The notes under the pieces were generated by a model. That model searched no databases. It was not told where the DNA came from and saw only the letters and a list, made by a program, of their open reading frames with translations. This document shows, one piece after another, positions 23,601-37,106 of a stretch of 64,000 nt of DNA (position 1 is its first letter; every line of letters begins with the position of its first letter). The DNA is from Vermamoeba vermiformis (taxonomy: Eukaryota > Tubulinea > Echinamoebida): positions 1 to 64,000 of the forward strand of contig JBEWZL010000284.1 of assembly GCA_045837725.1 (NCBI GenBank). The letters run 5' to 3'. The position numbers were made by a program, and so were the translations under genes.

Positions 23601-24454
23601 GTAGCAAATTCTTCGATAAAATGATCCCAAACACTTTGGATGTGCGTGTCATCAATTTTAAGATCCAAGTCAAACCACGTGATCAAATTGAAAATTGGAA
23701 TCTTTGCGTGAATTCTGGCCGCGCTGTCGGATGCAGGATGAACGACATTGATACAAAAGAATTGGTCAAAGGAAACAAAGAAATGTTGTTCAAAGTCATA
23801 TGGCAAGTTATCAAAGTCGGCTTGGAGACCAAAATGAAGAAAAATCAAAACTTAATCAAGAAATTTATGGACAGTGGCGATGACATGGAAAATATGGTGC
23901 GATTGGCCTCGGACAAGTTAATCTTGAAGTGGGTAAGTGACACGAACTGACACTTTGACACGTGTCACAAACAAATTTACCTTGTTTCGACAACCTTTCT
24001 TTAAAACCAACCACGAGATGCCATAATTAATGGCCCTATTAATTTTAGGTCAATCACACTTTGCGTGCCAATGGCGTGTTAAAACAAGTAGACGACATCA
24101 CCAAGGACTTCAAGGCACGTGTTACACGAGTCTATGCTACCATATTGATCCTAACTATAATGATTACTTAGGACTCGTCGGCCTATGCGACTATATTACA
24201 TCAATTCGCTCCTAGTCTCATTGACAAGAAGAAAATTTTGAACGAAAATGACATGTCTAAACGAGCCGCGATTATTGTAGATCTCACTGAAAAATTCAAA
24301 ATTCCGGGCTTGATTACTGCCAACGGTATTATTGATGTAAGTATGATAGTATACGACAATATACGAACGGTAAATGTTAATACTAGTTTTTCTGCAGGGC
24401 TTGTACTGGCAAAACTTTATGTTGTTGGCAACGTTGTTCTTAGCCTCCAATTAA
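20609..24454 (+). CDS. Coiled-coil protein with C-terminal tandem calponin-homology domains
   Basis: Sixteen exons from 20609 to 24454 (for example 21703-21934, 21997-22449, 23198-23395, 23605-23932, 24172-24336, 24398-24454) encode 833 residues. Residues 1 to about 500 are almost pure Glu/Arg/Lys, a long single helix or coiled coil interrupted near residue 130 by a Ser/Thr-rich patch. A Pro/Gly linker follows. Residues from about 560 form a CH pair resembling one half of fimbrin/plastin: LTDGIVMWKFFDKMIPNTLD, then WNLCVNSGRAVGCR, KVIWQVIKVGL, VNHTLRANG, DITKDFKDSSAY, and the ending GLYWQNFMLLATLFLASN. It is likely an F-actin binder at cortex or bundles. Two introns have GC donors (22634 and 24115), both required by phase. 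Placing CH domains at the C-terminus behind a long charged helix is uncommon. Confidence 0.82.
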
Positions 24455-24761
24455 ATACTGTTTTGTAAAATATAGCTGCTGCGTGCTAAATTAGGCCTAA
24501 TAAGTATTATTAGTTCGTTGAAGCCGCGGATGCAACATGCGCGCTCCACATCCAAAAAAATAAGGCTTGATTTCGCGTCAAGTAGATTCTTATAATAGCC
24601 AGTATCATAATTTTGCGTGTTTTTGGGGTATTCATTTTCGAATTCGATGATTCCGGTGGATCTGCATGAAATTACTAAAATTAGCTCCGGCACACAATAA
24701 TACATTCTTAGATTTCGAAACATTGAATTAAGCGAAAGTTAACAGCTGACCACAGACGAAG
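24455..24761. other. Intergenic stretch
   Basis: No spliced gene recognised. A minus-strand open frame of 90 codons (24451-24723) overlaps the end of the upstream gene and resembles no protein, so it is not called. Confidence 0.4.
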
Positions 24762-27038
24762 ATGATGCGCGCTGTTGTATATATGGCTTACAAAGCCTAC
24801 AGCGGATCTGCTCGTCCAGTAAGTATTTTTTAATTGTGAACAGTTTCAGATGTGGAATTTGCAACAACAAAAACAAGCTTTTAGTACGTCTATAAGATTA
24901 TTAAATTACTTATATTAAATTTTCCATGCTTTGTAAAGAAAAGATCTTGATTTTCAATTTTTTATTAAAAAATATTTCCTTATATTTAGGTATTTACGGC
25001 TACTACTATGGACCAGATTAATAAGCTTATGGCGCGTCATGAAAAATTCGTAATAGCACAAATGAAAGAGTTAAATTTGAAAATTCCCATGAAAGCCACC
25101 AAATATTTTCAACGCGCCATCAAAGCTAGCAAATCGCTAGAATGCTTGGAAATTAGTGAACAAGAATTTCATATGAACGAATGGGAATTCATCTCTCTTG
25201 GAATCATCGGCAACGAATCCATTTCAAGATTACGATTTCATAACATGGAATTGAATGAGCGCAATATTGGATACATTACTCAAATACTGCGTCAAAATAG
25301 TCGAATAACTGCAATAAGATTCGATCAAATCATATTTGAAGGCAACACTTTTCAAATTTTGATTGAATCCATCAGATCGATGAAGAAACTTGAATCAATC
25401 GAATTCTCAACGAGCGAAATATCCGTTGAAGAAGTCCATATGCTTAAGAATGCCCTATCTGATTGCAAAAGACTCATGACAACGACATTGATTCAAGATC
25501 CAGTAAGTTCGTTCAAAAAATTGATCAATCTCAATTGAATCTCGGCTCTAATTATAGCTCTATTTCAGATTTATATTACAACGAACGAATCAGACGTCAA
25601 GAAGTTTACTAAAGAGAAGAAGAAGTTCATTATCGCTGGTTTAACTGATCTTTTGATCCGATCGGATTTGCCAGCAAACGAGATCTTCAAACGAGCATTG
25701 ATAGCGACATTAACGCTATCACGAGTGCATATTTGTGCTGAAGGACTGACTACCAAGCAATGGGAGATCATTTCTGAAAGTCTGATCAAGAACCAATCCG
25801 TTACTGAACTTACAATCAAAAAAACAACTATTACAGAGCATAGCATTAAATTCATTATCAAAATAATGAAAGAAAATAAGAGAATACGAACGCTTAGAAT
25901 AGAAGAAACGAAAATTGAATCAGATCTGGTCATTGAATCCTTAGGCGAGATGATCTGCCATAACAAGAACATTCAACGGCTTACCTTTTTAGGAAATAAG
26001 GTCTCACCGGATCACATGATAGCTTTGCACGAATTTATCAAGTCAAACACGAGCATTACAGCCTTAGAATTGACTTTTTTGGAAGTCACGCCAAAATTGT
26101 CGCAAAGTTTTCAACAATTACTCCGCCAAAACAGAAAAATCTCGTCACTGAGATTGCGTCTCGGAGTTTTTCCGTGGCCGAGAACGAAGCGGTACACATT
26201 AGGAAATTTGACTAAATTGGAGGTGGATTGCGTTCAAATTGATAATTCACGCGCGCAACGGTTCTGTGAAACACTAAAAAAGAACAAAAATATTCATGAA
26301 TTGAAATTGCAGTGGTCTCTGTCAGAAGAAGATAACGAAGTGCAATTACTAGCGGATCTGTTGGACGTCAATTCAACACTGAAAAAATTGACCATTGTGG
26401 AGTACCTCGATGATGACGTGGCAGAGCGATTAATACGGTCTATGGCCTATAATAAGACCTTAAAATCACTGACACTACGAATCGATGAATTAGAGACCTT
26501 GAAGAAATTCTCAGAATTTTTGCAACAAAACGAATCCATCAGATCCATCGAACTCGACATTGACGATCAATACCTCGTTAACAATTTGCATGTTATAGCA
26601 CCACTATTAGAAAACAACAAGTCCATCACGCAACTCAGCACGCCGATCAGTTCATTTTGCATCGGAGATCTGTTCCATTCACTGAAACACAACACAACAA
26701 TCTCGTACTTGAGATTTACGACCTACAATCGATCGTTCTTGGCTAATAGACACTTGTGGCTGCCAAAACTGCGAGAATTAATGATGGTCAATAAGGCACT
26801 CAATACGATAATTTTGCCGGATCTGCCACAAGACATTGCACAAGTTTTAGAACGGAATTACTTGCGACAACAAATAGATATTGGAATTACTATGTGTGGC
26901 ATCAGAATGATAGCGCTAAGAAGTCATGTCTTCGCGGAACTGTTGCCGTTGGAGATCTGGTCGATGATTTTCAAGTTCATCACTTTTCCTGGTGTAGGTG
27001 TTGATTTCAGTTCTGAATTCAACAAAATGATTGTATAA
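24762..27038 (+). CDS. Leucine-rich repeat protein with C-terminal F-box-like segment
   Basis: Three exons (24762-24818, 24990-25502, 25569-27038) encode 679 residues. From about residue 60 to 600 the sequence is a run of ribonuclease-inhibitor-type LRRs of 26-29 residues, such as ITELTIKKTTITEHSIKFI-like units with I-x-x-L-x-L spacing (SLRLRLGVFP, HELKLQW, KKLTIVEYLDDD, KSLTLRIDELE). No NB-ARC, kinase or membrane segment is present. Near the end, LLPLEIWSMIFKFITFP looks like the first helix of an F-box, placed after rather than before the LRRs. The N-terminus is short and basic. It is probably a protein-binding scaffold or ubiquitin-ligase adaptor; the partner is unknown. Several AGATCTG or GGATCTG words lie within the coding part. 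AATAAA follows at about 27080. Confidence 0.75.
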
Positions 27039-27166
27039 TAATAATGAATACCTCTGAGATCTGGTACAAATGTAAAATAAAATAAACACCTGAATTCTCA
27101 AAAATATCTGGGCTTACAAAAATTAAGTTGTTTTTAAATAGTTTTGTCGAGGGTTAGGGTTTATTT

Positions 27167-30854
<3,688 letters not shown>

Positions 30855-31017
30855 TTTGAGCACTGTTGTAGACGTTAAAATAAAGTATTATGAAATATTT
30901 TTGGTTGTTTTTTCTGAATTTTCTGCCTTCGGACTACGAGCTGCGAGTTTTCTAAGCGCAAGACGCCTTCCAAAATTAGGCGACTGAATTAAATCTAATC
31001 AATTATAAGTCGTCGTA
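30855..31017. promoter_or_regulatory. Bidirectional promoter, Prp5 / hydroxylase
   Basis: Only 163 bp separate the divergent ATGs at 30854 (minus) and 31018 (plus), so both transcripts must start from this short AT-rich stretch. Confidence 0.5.
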
Positions 31018-32099
31018 ATGGATACCATAAGAGTCATATATGAGGGCGTGCAAACGCGTTGGACTTCGTTTGTGGACAACCACCACGACAACTCTTTGCT
31101 GATCTGGGTTTTAATTCCTTACTTCTGCTCTTTATCAGCGAATATTATTATTTCCGTGCTTGGAGAGGTCTTGGATAGATTTAGCCCGCAGGCGTACTAC
31201 AATAAATACAAAATCGTCTATAAACAAGGTAAAACTTCGATCGGATCAATTATTTCTCCAAAATATTACACTTCAGCCTAGTCTCCCAGTAAATAGAAAT
31301 TCTAACATCCTATTAATTCTAGAGCGCACGCATTATTCTTTCTGGATGATACTTAAGCAAAGGTAATTCACATTAAACCCAATCTGTGATCTCGTTAACC
31401 AAGGGACACTTTAGTATGATCTCGCAATTTGCATTATTTGCTTCTTCGTTTGCTGGCTTAATTTTATTCCCTATGTTCATCAAGGTATGTTACGTTTGTT
31501 CGAATCCATTCCAGCGGCAAATCTAATCCAAGTTTTTCTGCTGGTAGCCGACGGACGAAATTCCCAGCTTTATCAAAATCGCGCTGACAATGTATGCTAT
31601 GAGCATCGTTGATGACTTATGGTAAGCTCTTGAACTGTCAGACGGAGAATCAAAGCTCACCATTTTATATTTCAGGTTTTATTGGAATCACCGCGCCCTT
31701 CATAACGTTAAATGGCTGTGGGAGAATGTGCACTCTTTTCATCACCAAATCAAAGAGCCTACTGGTTTATCCACGAACTACATCCACCCGCTTGAAATGT
31801 TAGCAGTCAGTGTTGGTCCTTTTCTCGCTGCTATTATATTCCGTCCTACTCTCTTCGTATTATACCTTTATATATTCATTCGTACGGGCGTCGACATTGC
31901 AAATCACACTGGCTGGGAGTTTCCATTCAGTCCGCTACGTTTCTTGCCTTTCCACACGCAAACCAAGTTCCACGATACGCACCATTATATTAGCGGATAT
32001 TACGGCAATGCTAAGAACCTGGCTACCACCTCTACATTGTGGGATAAGATCTTTGGCACGTACTCAAGCAACGAATCCCTGTTTACAAAGAAGGCATAA
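31018..32099 (+). CDS. Fatty acid hydroxylase / sterol desaturase superfamily protein
   Basis: Five exons (31018-31228, 31323-31362, 31415-31484, 31548-31621, 31676-32099) encode 272 residues. Membrane helices lie near residues 28-48, 85-105 and 178-202. The di-iron histidine boxes of the superfamily are present: HRALH (137-141), HSFHH (151-155) and HDTHH (231-235), with a further HTGW at 209. The overall size and box spacing match ERG25/ERG3-type sterol C-4 methyl oxidases and C-5 desaturases and related ER hydroxylases using O2 and NAD(P)H-derived electrons. WFYWNHRALH and FHTQTKFHDTHH are close to the C-4 methyl sterol oxidase layout. The exact sterol or fatty-acid substrate cannot be fixed from sequence. 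A polyadenylation-like AATAAA follows at about 32172. Confidence 0.87.
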
Positions 32100-32221
32100 G
32101 ATCTCAAAGGAACTCGTAATTTCCAATTCGTATGTTAATTAATGACTTGTATTATTGTATTCTTATTTTGTCAATAAACCTTTTGCTAAAAAAGATTTGC
32201 GCAGTCCAAAGTAGAATCAAA

Positions 32222-32926
32222 ATGGCAGAACAACAATCAGTCGATATTTTCGAAGTATTTAAATTAGGCTCCATTAAGAAAACGGAGCTCGAAGCATTAT
32301 CTCTCGATGAAGCCAAGAAACGATTCGTCAGATTATTGCCCGTGACGTCAACAGATGAGCTCAAAAATGCTGCAGCCGTTGCTTCAGTCCCGCCACCAAG
32401 TAAATAATTTTTATTAATTTTTGCATTATTTTTCATAGCATTTGTTGATTTAATTACGCAGATCACATGGTCGTGGATCGAAATAAATTTCAGGACATGT
32501 TCAAGCAGCAATCTACAGACGCTATCAATAAGAAAACTAGCGGACTATTAAATAGATTAGATAGAACCGTTGTTAGATTAAAATCAGACTTTCAAACGGA
32601 ATGGAAGAACAGCTTGGATCTGCTCAAAGAAAATGTCACTTTCCACCAAGCAGATTGCCTCCGCTCCGTAAAGTACTACGCCCTATTTAAAAATATTAAA
32701 AAAAGACTGACAATAGTTATGCAGAGCGGCAGTGGATGGAGAATCGGATCCTGTAAAACGAGCAGAGCTGATTGAAAACGCATTTAAATCGCAAGAAGAG
32801 CAATTGAATAAGTTATTTGCATTGTTAGAGGCCAAGAAGAGTTTTATTGATCAATTAACGCTCGATGAAGACGAGTCACCGATCGACGCTGATCTTTTGC
32901 TTGGTGCCAATCCAGACCAACAATAA
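32222..32926 (+). CDS. Small coiled-coil protein of unknown function
   Basis: Three exons (32222-32399, 32462-32667, 32717-32926) encode 197 residues in one phase. The predicted protein is acidic and helical, beginning MAEQQSVDIFEVFKLGSI. A coiled-coil-like middle (INKKTSGLLNRLDRTVVRLK) is followed by a helix QEEQLNKLFALLEAKKSFID and the ending DADLLLGANPDQQ. There is no signal peptide, membrane segment or catalytic motif. The heptad pattern would suit a small subunit of a larger complex such as a dynactin, kinetochore or tethering complex, but I do not recognise the family. The 5' leader is short, since the preceding gene ends at 32099. Confidence 0.65.
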
Positions 32927-33132
32927 AGCGGCTAATATACTCCAATATCAATTGTCCTAATATTTTAGGCCTTGCAAATCTAAGAGTAAGGGCACGTGTC
33001 CAGAAACGAAAATAACTAGCATGACAAACTCTGTCCCGCAAGCCATGTAAGTCTAAGACTTTGAAAAATTCGGTGCTCATAAGAACTTAGTTCTTAGAGC
33101 TTATTTATTGAGTTTAACTAATTACATCCACT

Positions 33133-34879
33133 TTAGTTTGCAAAGCACGATTGTGGTATGAAATCAGGATCGAGATACTTTGCCATTACTTTGTCGTTGT
33201 GACCGCGTGGTGGAATTCTATTTTGCAATACGAATATTGGCTGATAATCTCCTTCTTTATTTGCATCGCATCTGATGATAATATGTAAGTAACGAAATAT
33301 TATGCGATCTGATCTGGATCCGCTACGAACTCACCCGCTCCATCTGGCTGTCATATGATTATCACCATAGACATCTAATAAGGTCCAATATTCCAATAAT
33401 CGAGGTAATCGTACTTGACCGTACACGCGGTGCATGTTCCATACGATTTTGTCCCTTTGTTTAGTGTCTTCATTAACACTTATCCATTCATAATATTATA
33501 TATGATGCACTTACATGGCGATAGGCACGGATAAAAGCAATATTCCGTCAGGTTTGAGCAAGCACTTCATTTTTTTCATCATTTCCAAATCACCGTCCGG
33601 GCGAATGGGATCTCCGTACCTTGAATACCATTAGTATTGTTATATATTTATCATATAGGTATATATATGGTCTTTACCGGCCCAGTCCATCGTGTTCAAA
33701 GCTCGAGATGGATATCGCGACGTCAAAGCGCACTGGATTCAGATCGTACTGCGCAATTGTCATTGACCTCAACCGCGGGTCATCATATTCCATAATAATA
33801 GGCTGAAAATCGATGGTCGTGCAGGTCTGAGCGCCGTACACAAGGCACACGCTCTCATAAATTGGTCGTTGACTGCCCATGATTGCCATATGCTTGCCTT
33901 TAATGGGGTGTTCTTTAATACTCCTAAATAAGGAAAAGTAAGATTAAAATACCGTTTTACAGGCACTACATAAAATTTAGTTTTCCTTTTTTGGAATTAT
34001 GAAGCGGCGTCCGAAATTTACCTGTACAAAAACAGATCTGTGTCGCCGTAATAGTTAGCACGACCCTCTTGTATGGATTGAATATATCCTTCGAACTGTT
34101 GCCTGGAGTAAACGTGTTTGGCATCGTATTTAGCACCGGTCTGACACTGGTACCACTCTGTTACTCCTATTACCTCGTTAAATTAGTTTAAATTCGCAAT
34201 ACTACAGGGGTATATATATTACCGATTGATCCGTTCATTGTGTATTCGTCAACCAGATCCAGCGGCATCCGCGTAGGGCAGCCGTCTTTGTTTCGATTAT
34301 CTTCTACATCTAAATATAATCTATTGTTAATATAAGTAGTACTGCGGGCAGCCAATCATTAATCAAAACAGGGTACTGTAAACGGCGTTTAGCCTCAGAT
34401 GGGCTTGCTGTTTTTTTAACCCTTTTGCTTGATTTTGTTAAATAGGAGGGATCAATTTATATTTATTTTTCGCGTATTTGCTGCAGGCATTGTGCGTAAA
34501 CCTAGTGCCTGAGTTAACCGATCTCGGATGCGTACGCAAAATTTGCTTGCTTATATTTGATTCATTATGTTCGAAATAGGCATATTTATAATAAATATCG
34601 CTATTGAACTGCATTTTTTCCTTTGTCCGCTCGTTTACAGTAAATACTCACAAAAAGATCTCGATCATTCTTACCTTTGTGGTCCGTGCCCCAAGTATTT
34701 AAACATGCATCTACCGATTCAAATTCAGCGTCGTGCTTCCTAATGTTGTAATGCGATTCTTTTTCGCTGTAGTCAGTCGATCGCAAATCCAGTGGCGCGA
34801 AACTAAAAGTAACCAAGGCTACTAGGGACACAAGGATTAATAAATAAATCCTTCGTCTTTTGTTAGATGTTCGCTTCAT
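33133..34879 (-). CDS. DUF268 family single-pass membrane protein
   Basis: Seven exons (34675-34879, 34223-34309, 34022-34166, 33678-33923, 33515-33619, 33335-33454, 33133-33271) encode 348 residues. Residues 9-27 are a signal-anchor helix (IYLLILVSLVALVTFSFA), giving type II topology as in Golgi enzymes. The body carries the DUF268 signature: VACLVYGA-like strand (SVCLVYGAQTCTTIDFQPI), AISISSFEHDGLGRYGDP, KCLLKPDGILLLSVPI and VWNMHRVYGQVRLPRLL. The fold resembles a Rossmann methyltransferase (LKPDGILLLSVP), but known members have no assigned reaction. The C-terminus VLQNRIPPRGHNDKV is typical of the family. Lumenal Golgi action on glycans is plausible inference only. Confidence 0.83.
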
Positions 34880-35712
34880 CTTTGGTCTTCAGCAGCTTGC
34901 GAAAATGCTTGATTAGAAGAAATAGGACGACTCGTCAAGTGACTCACATTGGGACCCGAATAAAACCAATCGACATTTTATTCTTTATCAAATTTGAGAT
35001 CGCTCATCATATTATAATGGGATTGCAAGTTATTTAAATTGACTAACGCAGGTATAGGGTTTATTATAATTATTTATTGACAAAGCGATGGAGTTTTCCA
35101 CGCTCTATTAGTAAACCGACATAAAAATCAATGATAGTTTGACGCCTTATTATATGTATTAAGGTTAACTATACGGATACTATGGTAGCGACGTTTGTTT
35201 GTAAGCAGTAATGCACGTAAGCGTACCAGATCTACCTGCTGAAATTTAACCAGCGAAAATATTTTTAATTTGGTAATAATATTTGAACTTTTACGTAATT
35301 ATGTCCGATATTAATTGAATACTATTTTTCGCTGGAGATCCAAGAATCTTTGGTTATGCGTCGTAGCAACTTAACAATTTTGGTGTTATATTATATTAAT
35401 AATATATTAAATTATTATTATAATATTAATTAATTGTATTGATTGAAGAGCACTCACGTTGACAGATCTAGTGAGGTCAACTCGAAGTTCTGTGAGAAGG
35501 AGTTCTAATGTCTGATGTTGACATGCGCAAATTTGACGAATGGGACGTGGTCTAGGCGCCAACAAGTCCGAAGACACTGAAGTGAACTAAGCTTTTGGTC
35601 AATTTAATCGCGAGAGAAAATTTGTCGCGCGACATCGGATCTTTATTTCTCAGCGCGTTATTGCAATACCAACCACTTTTGACAATAGAATAACACGTTT
35701 TACAACATAATT
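34880..35712. promoter_or_regulatory. Divergent intergenic region, DUF268 gene / NmrA-like gene
   Basis: About 0.83 kb between divergent starts, very AT-rich, with a TAATATTAT-type low-complexity patch around 35390-35430. No exon seen. It must contain both promoters. Confidence 0.45.
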
Positions 35713-36935
35713 ATGGAAAGTAATTCAAGACCGGTAAGTTGCCGTTCAACAGTGCGCAACTTGTTGCTATTTGTTAGAATTTACGTATTTTTATTGTAAT
35801 TAATCTATAGTCATATTATTCATTCAGGTTGTTGTAATTGGAGCCACGGGAAGAACGGGGCTGTAAGCAATTTTACCAAAATTTCCAAATATTCCGTCAT
35901 AATTAATTAGATAAATAATAGAGAGGTCGTCAAACAATTATTAGCGAGTGGAAAACATGTTCGTGCAATTGTTCGTGATCCCGCAAAATTAGACTCGTTA
36001 AAGAATGAAAGTAAGAACCTTGAAGTTGTCAGCGGTGACATTGCCAGCGAGGAGGTAAGTTTACAACGTGATAATTATCTATCAATTCGAGCCAGATGGC
36101 AGACCCGAGCGCGTCGCTTGCCTAAATTTTCAGTGAACGAATTCGCGGGTTTTTGCAGCCGTACTAATTCACTTATTAGAGTATGGAGAAGGCTCTCAAA
36201 GGTGCCGATCAAGTTGTATTTGCTGCTGGTGGCTTCTCTTTGTTTGGAGTAAAGAACAGGTATATTGTAACTCGAGTGTCATGTCACGCTGTTTGCTAAC
36301 ATTTTTGTTCGTGCCACAGAGCCTCAGCACCTTACAATGTCGATAACTTGGGAGTCAAGCACACGGTCGATGCGCTCAAGAAGACGGCAGGCAAGGACAA
36401 CCACTTCTTGCTCGTGTCATCTGCTCTCATTACACGCTCGTGGCATCCGTTCCATATCCTCTTGAACGTCATGGGAGGCCGTATATTGACTTGGAAATGG
36501 GAAGGTACGTATCGACAGTTATCCATATTATGTTGCATAGCTCTAATGATAGACACGTCTAGGTGAGAACTACCTGCGCAAGAGTGGTTTGAACTACACC
36601 ATCGTCCGTCCTGGAGGTCTCAATGACACTGCTGCCAATGAGAAGCCTTTGACTATTGATCAAGGGTAAGTCCTAATGTGCCGTACAAAAAACAGTACTC
36701 TACAAGCCAGTGAATGACACGTGAGTAAGGCACTAACTCGTTGTGCTTCAGAGACAAGCTTGGTGGTATGGTATCACGTGCTGACGTTGCTCGTGTGTGC
36801 GTTGCAGCATTGGGCCGCAAAGAGTCCTTCAACAAGACGTTCGAAATGGTGTGGGAGAAGACACCCGCAGCAGATGCGAAACCGCAGGACTCCAAACAGC
36901 TCATTGACATCTTTGCTGGCTTGAAGACCGATTAA
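35713..36935 (+). CDS. NAD(P)-binding NmrA-like / atypical SDR protein
   Basis: Seven exons (35713-35733, 35828-35862, 35922-36054, 36180-36259, 36320-36504, 36563-36665, 36752-36935) encode 246 residues. VVVIGATGRTGLEVVKQLL is the GxxGxxG dinucleotide-binding loop of atypical SDRs. VRAIVRDPAKL follows, where the Arg after strand 2 favours NADP. Then come GDIASEESMEKALKGADQVV, LVSSALITRSWHPF, GLNYTIVRPGGLND and GGMVSRADVARVCVAAL. The classical YxxxK pair is absent, as in NmrA, HTATIP2 and plant At5g02240-like proteins, which often act as redox sensors, reductases or flavin/biliverdin reductase relatives. It is soluble and probably cytosolic or organellar. Codon use in exons 5-7 is more GC-rich, suggesting high expression. 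Confidence 0.85.
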
Positions 36936-37106
36936 GACTGTAAACCCCGCTTGGATATGTACATAAAAGATTTCCCGCCCATTTTATTAAATGGATCCCT
37001 TTTCTTCGAAGCCTTTTTCGTATTTTTATTTAACAGAACAACATGTCACAATTTTTTACCAGCAAGTTACTAATAGCACAAAGCATTGCCAATTTACAAG
37101 ACCAAA

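Noticed and set aside
24451-24723. A 90-codon minus-strand frame after the CH gene
   Set aside because: It overlaps the coding end of the CH gene, has no introns or motifs, and stop-free runs of this size occur by chance in this window.
31485-31547. tRNA T-arm-like sequence GTTCGAATCC in a hydroxylase intron
   Set aside because: No matching acceptor, D or anticodon arms within range, and the intron is only about 63 bp.
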